Below are positions 6,074-8,438 of a DNA stretch of 8,438 nt, piece by piece. The stretch's first letter is position 1; every line of letters starts with the position of its first letter. A model generated the notes under the pieces. The model saw only the letters and a program-made list of their open reading frames with translations, searched no databases and was not told the origin of the DNA. The DNA lies in NCBI GenBank assembly GCA_029288095.1, contig JARFPW010000218.1:1-8438 (forward strand), read 5' to 3'. This DNA comes from Gemmatimonadota bacterium (lineage in GTDB: Bacteria > Gemmatimonadota > Gemmatimonadetes > Palauibacterales > Palauibacteraceae). Position numbers and translations under genes: made by a program.

Positions 6074-7186
6074 TCAGCCGGCCTGGCCCGAAGCGCGCGC
6101 GGTTGCTCTCCACCAGCGCGTGAACCGACCGCACAGCCACCAGAGAACCAACGTCCCGATCGCTGCGAGGTAGCCGTCGATCGCATAGTGCCAGGCGAGG
6201 TGTACCGAACCAAGCATGATGAGGACAGCGAAGATCGTATAGGCCCAGCCCACCCATCTCCGAACGCGAAACCCCAGCAGGGCCATCAGGACACCCATCG
6301 ACACGTGCATGCTGGGCATGGCGGATATCCCTTCTATCGCGGGTCGGCTGGGGTCCGCGTACGACTGCCACAGAACGTCCTGTGCCCAGATCGCCTGCAG
6401 GGTGTGGTCGGCGTCGACAGCGCGAAGGTAGTCCATCAGCGGTACGAACGGATCGGGCTCGCCGGTCACTGAGGCGAAATACACGGGACCCGCGGACGAC
6501 AACCAGGTTGCGGCCAGCGTGCCCAGCAAGATCCAACTGAGAGCGAAGGTCAGCAGATACTGCATTCGCGAATCAGAGTCGCGGTCGCCGTGCCACGCCT
6601 GCCAGATGATCGTGAGCCAGACGACCGGGAACCACAAATAGTAGGTGAAGTCGATGGCGTTGGTCACGATAGGGTAGCCCAGTATGGGCTGCAGCAACTC
6701 CCAGGGGTGGACGCCGAAGTGGACGAGCCGATCCCACTCCATGAACCGAACGTCCCACGCGAACGGGTTGACGTCGGGTATCGAGCCCTTGAACGCGACG
6801 AACGCAGCCGTGAAGAACGGAAGCACTCCGACCACGAGAACGAGACCGAGGAGTCGTCCCGGGTCTGCGAAATGGAATCCTATGCGGCGCCATGTAGAGG
6901 ATTCGAATATGCTGTAGCCCTTCACCGCCTTGCCATGAACGAGCATGGCAAGGAAAGCGGGAACGGCATACAGGCCGGTCCAGGTTGCCATTACGGACCA
7001 GGAAACGCCGAGATCCAGGTCGGCCGGATACCCGAGGATGCGAGCCGACAGAACAGCGGCCAACACGAAGACGACGGCGACAATCAGGAATGGAGCGTCG
7101 CGCACCAGCCCGTTGCGAAAGCCCAGCCATAGACGCGGCAGGGCGCGAGTCGTGCCTAACCGGCTCGTGATCGAGGAGGTCTCCAT
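6074..7186 (-). CDS. PAP2-superfamily membrane protein, IPC-synthase-like (copy 3, first in the operon)
   Basis: Third PAP2_3-type membrane protein, 370 residues, about eight hydrophobic segments. Motifs are VHFGVHPWELLQP (155-167), SSAGP (230-234), AMPSMH (289-294) and HLAWHYAIDGY (329-339). As in this superfamily generally, the PSxH His and the final His/Asp pair are expected to form the phosphoryl-transfer site facing the outer side of the membrane. The classical KxxxxxxRP motif of ordinary PAP2 phosphatases is not seen, which fits the IPC-synthase-like group. It is closest to copy 1: both share GISAMPS, HFGVHPW, YYLWFP and a matching C-terminal helix pair. The ATG at 7186 is the first start in an otherwise open frame and lies 21 bp after the ATPase stop; no good Shine-Dalgarno is visible, so coupling with the upstream gene is possible. 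Substrate unknown. Confidence 0.87.
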   Translation of the reverse strand: METSSITSRLGTTRALPRLWLGFRNGLVRDAPFLIVAVVFVLAAVLSARILGYPADLDLGVSWSVMATWTGLYAVPAFLAMLVHGKAVKGYSIFESSTWRRIGFHFADPGRLLGLVLVVGVLPFFTAAFVAFKGSIPDVNPFAWDVRFMEWDRLVHFGVHPWELLQPILGYPIVTNAIDFTYYLWFPVVWLTIIWQAWHGDRDSDSRMQYLLTFALSWILLGTLAATWLSSAGPVYFASVTGEPDPFVPLMDYLRAVDADHTLQAIWAQDVLWQSYADPSRPAIEGISAMPSMHVSMGVLMALLGFRVRRWVGWAYTIFAVLIMLGSVHLAWHYAIDGYLAAIGTLVLWWLCGRFTRWWRATARASGQAG

Positions 7187-7207
7187 CGCAAGCCGGACGA
7201 GGCCGCT

Positions 7208-8438
7208 CTAGTCTTCGTCGTTGACGTTCGTGCCTGCCCCCGAAATCACCCCACCCGCGCCGGGCATGTCCAGGAAGTACGACCTGCACGCTTCATCGAG
7301 AAGTTCAGTCGTGAGCGACGGCGGGATGCGCTTGTATTTGGCGACGTTGCAGAGCGTGTCGACGATGTCGCGCGGGTGGCAGCCGCGCGGCGCGATTTGC
7401 AGTCGGGCATAGTACTGCCGGAACACGTGTTCGACCCGATGGCGATCGAAGAGAATGTCGCGATTCTCACAACAGCGACGGAAGATCTCCTCGTACTGCT
7501 CTCGGCTTGGGCTCTCCACGAGAATCTTGTAGCGGATCCGCCGCAGGAACGCCTCGTCCACCAGTTCCAGCGGATTCAGGTTCGTGGCGAACAGCAACAT
7601 GCAATCGAACGGAATCGGGAACTTGTATCCGTTCTTGAAGGCCAGAAAGTCGATCCGCTTCTCGAGTGGCACCATCCAACGGTTGAGCAGGTCGCGCGGG
7701 CGCACGTGCTGACGACCGAAATCGTCGAGAATGAACACGCCGCCATTAGCCTTGACGTGCGAAGGCGCCTGGTAGATGCGCGAGTCGGGATCGTATTGCA
7801 GGTCGAGCTGCTCCAGTGTCATCTCACCGCCCACGAACACCACTGGACGCTTGATCCTGGCGTACCGGGCATCGTGCGGCGTGTCCTGGTGGAACAGAGG
7901 GCTCGTGCCGAACGGATCATCGTCGGATACTCCATCGCCATCGACGTGCTTGTGGTACACAGGATCAAACAGGACGACGATGTTGCCCTGGACCTCGAGT
8001 GCGTAGGGAAGATAGACCTCACCTCCGAGCATGCCGGCAATCGCCTCTGCGATCGTCGTCTTTCCGTTTCCGGAATGGCCGTAGAGGAACAGCGACAGGC
8101 CGGAGTTGATTCCCGGGCCAAGCTGATCGAGAAACGACTGGTCGTACACCAGATGCGAGAAGCCGTCACGAATTCCGTCGGCCGTCACGACGATGCCCTG
8201 GATTGTCTGGTCCTTCACCCAGTCGGTATACGCTTCGAGCGGCACCGGGGCCGGCCCGACATACCCATTGGTGGCCAGCAGCTCGCGCGCTCTCTCTCTT
8301 CCTTCACTCGTCAAATCGAACGTGTACGTGATGCGGTTCTGGCTGCCGGCTCCGCGGACCTCGACGAGGCGACGTTGCTGCAGATCCAGCAGCTGCTCAT
8401 CGAGGAGGCTGAACGGCAGTTTCAACACGCCTCGGAGC
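7208..8438 (-). CDS. AAA+ ATPase with N-terminal winged-helix-like segment (5' truncated by window edge)
   Basis: Cytoplasmic ATPase. At least 409 residues are visible, and the frame is open to the window edge (codons for LRG precede the GTG at 8428), so the true start is outside. Counting from that GTG: a winged-helix-like part about 5-52 ending in LTSEGRERARELL, then YVGPAPVPLEAY (about 56-67), Walker A GHSGNGKTT (117-125), Walker B VFILDDFG (231-238), sensor-1-like LLFATNLNP (278-286), Arg-finger-like FLRRIRY (294-300) and a sensor-2-like GCHPRD (349-354). An insertion between Walker A and Walker B, rich in Asp and His (about 160-185), precedes a VFVGGEMT strand (197-204). It is not an obvious MoxR or ClpX. 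I recognise the family only as an uncharacterised bacterial AAA+ ATPase. It lies 21 bp upstream of the first PAP2 gene, which suggests co-expression, though it could be a neighbour of a different system upstream. Confidence 0.86.
   Translation of the reverse strand, partial: LRGVLKLPFSLLDEQLLDLQQRRLVEVRGAGSQNRITYTFDLTSEGRERARELLATNGYVGPAPVPLEAYTDWVKDQTIQGIVVTADGIRDGFSHLVYDQSFLDQLGPGINSGLSLFLYGHSGNGKTTIAEAIAGMLGGEVYLPYALEVQGNIVVLFDPVYHKHVDGDGVSDDDPFGTSPLFHQDTPHDARYARIKRPVVFVGGEMTLEQLDLQYDPDSRIYQAPSHVKANGGVFILDDFGRQHVRPRDLLNRWMVPLEKRIDFLAFKNGYKFPIPFDCMLLFATNLNPLELVDEAFLRRIRYKILVESPSREQYEEIFRRCCENRDILFDRHRVEHVFRQYYARLQIAPRGCHPRDIVDTLCNVAKYKRIPPSLTTELLDEACRSYFLDMPGAGGVISGAGTNVNDED

Larger units (their letters stand above)
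1663..8438 (-). other. Predicted six-gene operon: AAA+, PAP2, PAP2, GT-C-like, PAP2, DUF4159
   Basis: All six genes read on the minus strand. In transcription order the junctions are 21 bp, 6 bp, an 11 bp overlap, a 4 bp overlap (if TTG at 3511 is the start) and 37 bp. None of these gaps leaves room for an ordinary promoter plus terminator, so one transcript is likely, although promoters inside coding sequence cannot be excluded. The upstream promoter is outside the window. No hairpin followed by a T-run was found at the 3' end. Confidence 0.75.

Noticed and set aside
5001..6536. Long 511-codon minus-strand open frame across two PAP2 genes.
   Set aside because: It is out of frame with both PAP2 genes, which have clear motifs. 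Its translation is Arg-rich and low in recognisable structure, as expected of a shadow frame in high-GC DNA.
7208..8428. GTG at 8428 as the true start of the AAA+ gene.
   Set aside because: The frame stays open to the window edge and the residues around it read as the middle of a winged-helix segment, so the gene is treated as truncated.
7208..8438. MoxR-type ATPase, suggested by the DUF4159 gene in the same operon.
   Set aside because: The winged-helix N-terminus, the long insertion before Walker B and the absence of neighbouring DUF58 or von Willebrand-type genes do not fit MoxR.
1..8438. tRNA, rRNA, CRISPR, insertion sequence or attachment site.
   Set aside because: No repeated spaced units, terminal inverted repeats, transposase motifs or tRNA-like cloverleaf were seen; nearly all the sequence is coding.

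Overview
The window looks like part of a high-GC (roughly 60%, not counted exactly) aerobic bacterial chromosome. Two gene blocks converge at about position 1650. The organism cannot be fixed from sequence alone. The caa3-like oxidase genes, a DUF4159 protein whose signal peptide ends in '-SAQ', and the PAP2/GT-C membrane genes would fit Gemmatimonadota or a related phylum; this is an impression, not a demonstrated assignment.

Left block (1-1641, + strand): the 3' part of a haem-copper oxidase subunit I gene (ctaD), then complete subunit III (ctaE) and subunit IV (ctaF-like) genes, tightly spaced with good ribosome binding sites. The end of subunit I carries two extra helices and subunit III has only five, the arrangement known from caa3-type oxidases. 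Subunit II and the 5' part of subunit I would lie upstream of the window.

Right block (8438-1663, - strand): six genes in one direction with gaps of 37 bp or less, or small overlaps, so probably one operon. In transcription order they are: an AAA+ ATPase with an N-terminal winged-helix-like segment (its 5' end is outside the window); two PAP2-superfamily membrane proteins of the inositol-phosphorylceramide-synthase-like (PAP2_3) type; a polytopic GT-C-like membrane protein; a third PAP2_3-type protein; and a secreted DUF4159 protein. All three PAP2 proteins keep the PSxH and HxxxHYxxD active-site motifs. They are clearly paralogues, with the outer two (first and third in the operon) more like each other than like the middle one.

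How they might work together (inference): three PAP2 enzymes acting on lipid-linked phosphate groups and one GT-C-like protein could form an envelope lipid or glycolipid head-group pathway on the outer face of the cytoplasmic membrane. The AAA+ protein would be a regulatory or remodelling partner and DUF4159 an exported accessory. This three-paralogue operon is the most interesting thing in the window. No tRNA, rRNA, CRISPR array, insertion sequence or clear promoter was seen, and no gene-free stretch exceeds about 40 bp.
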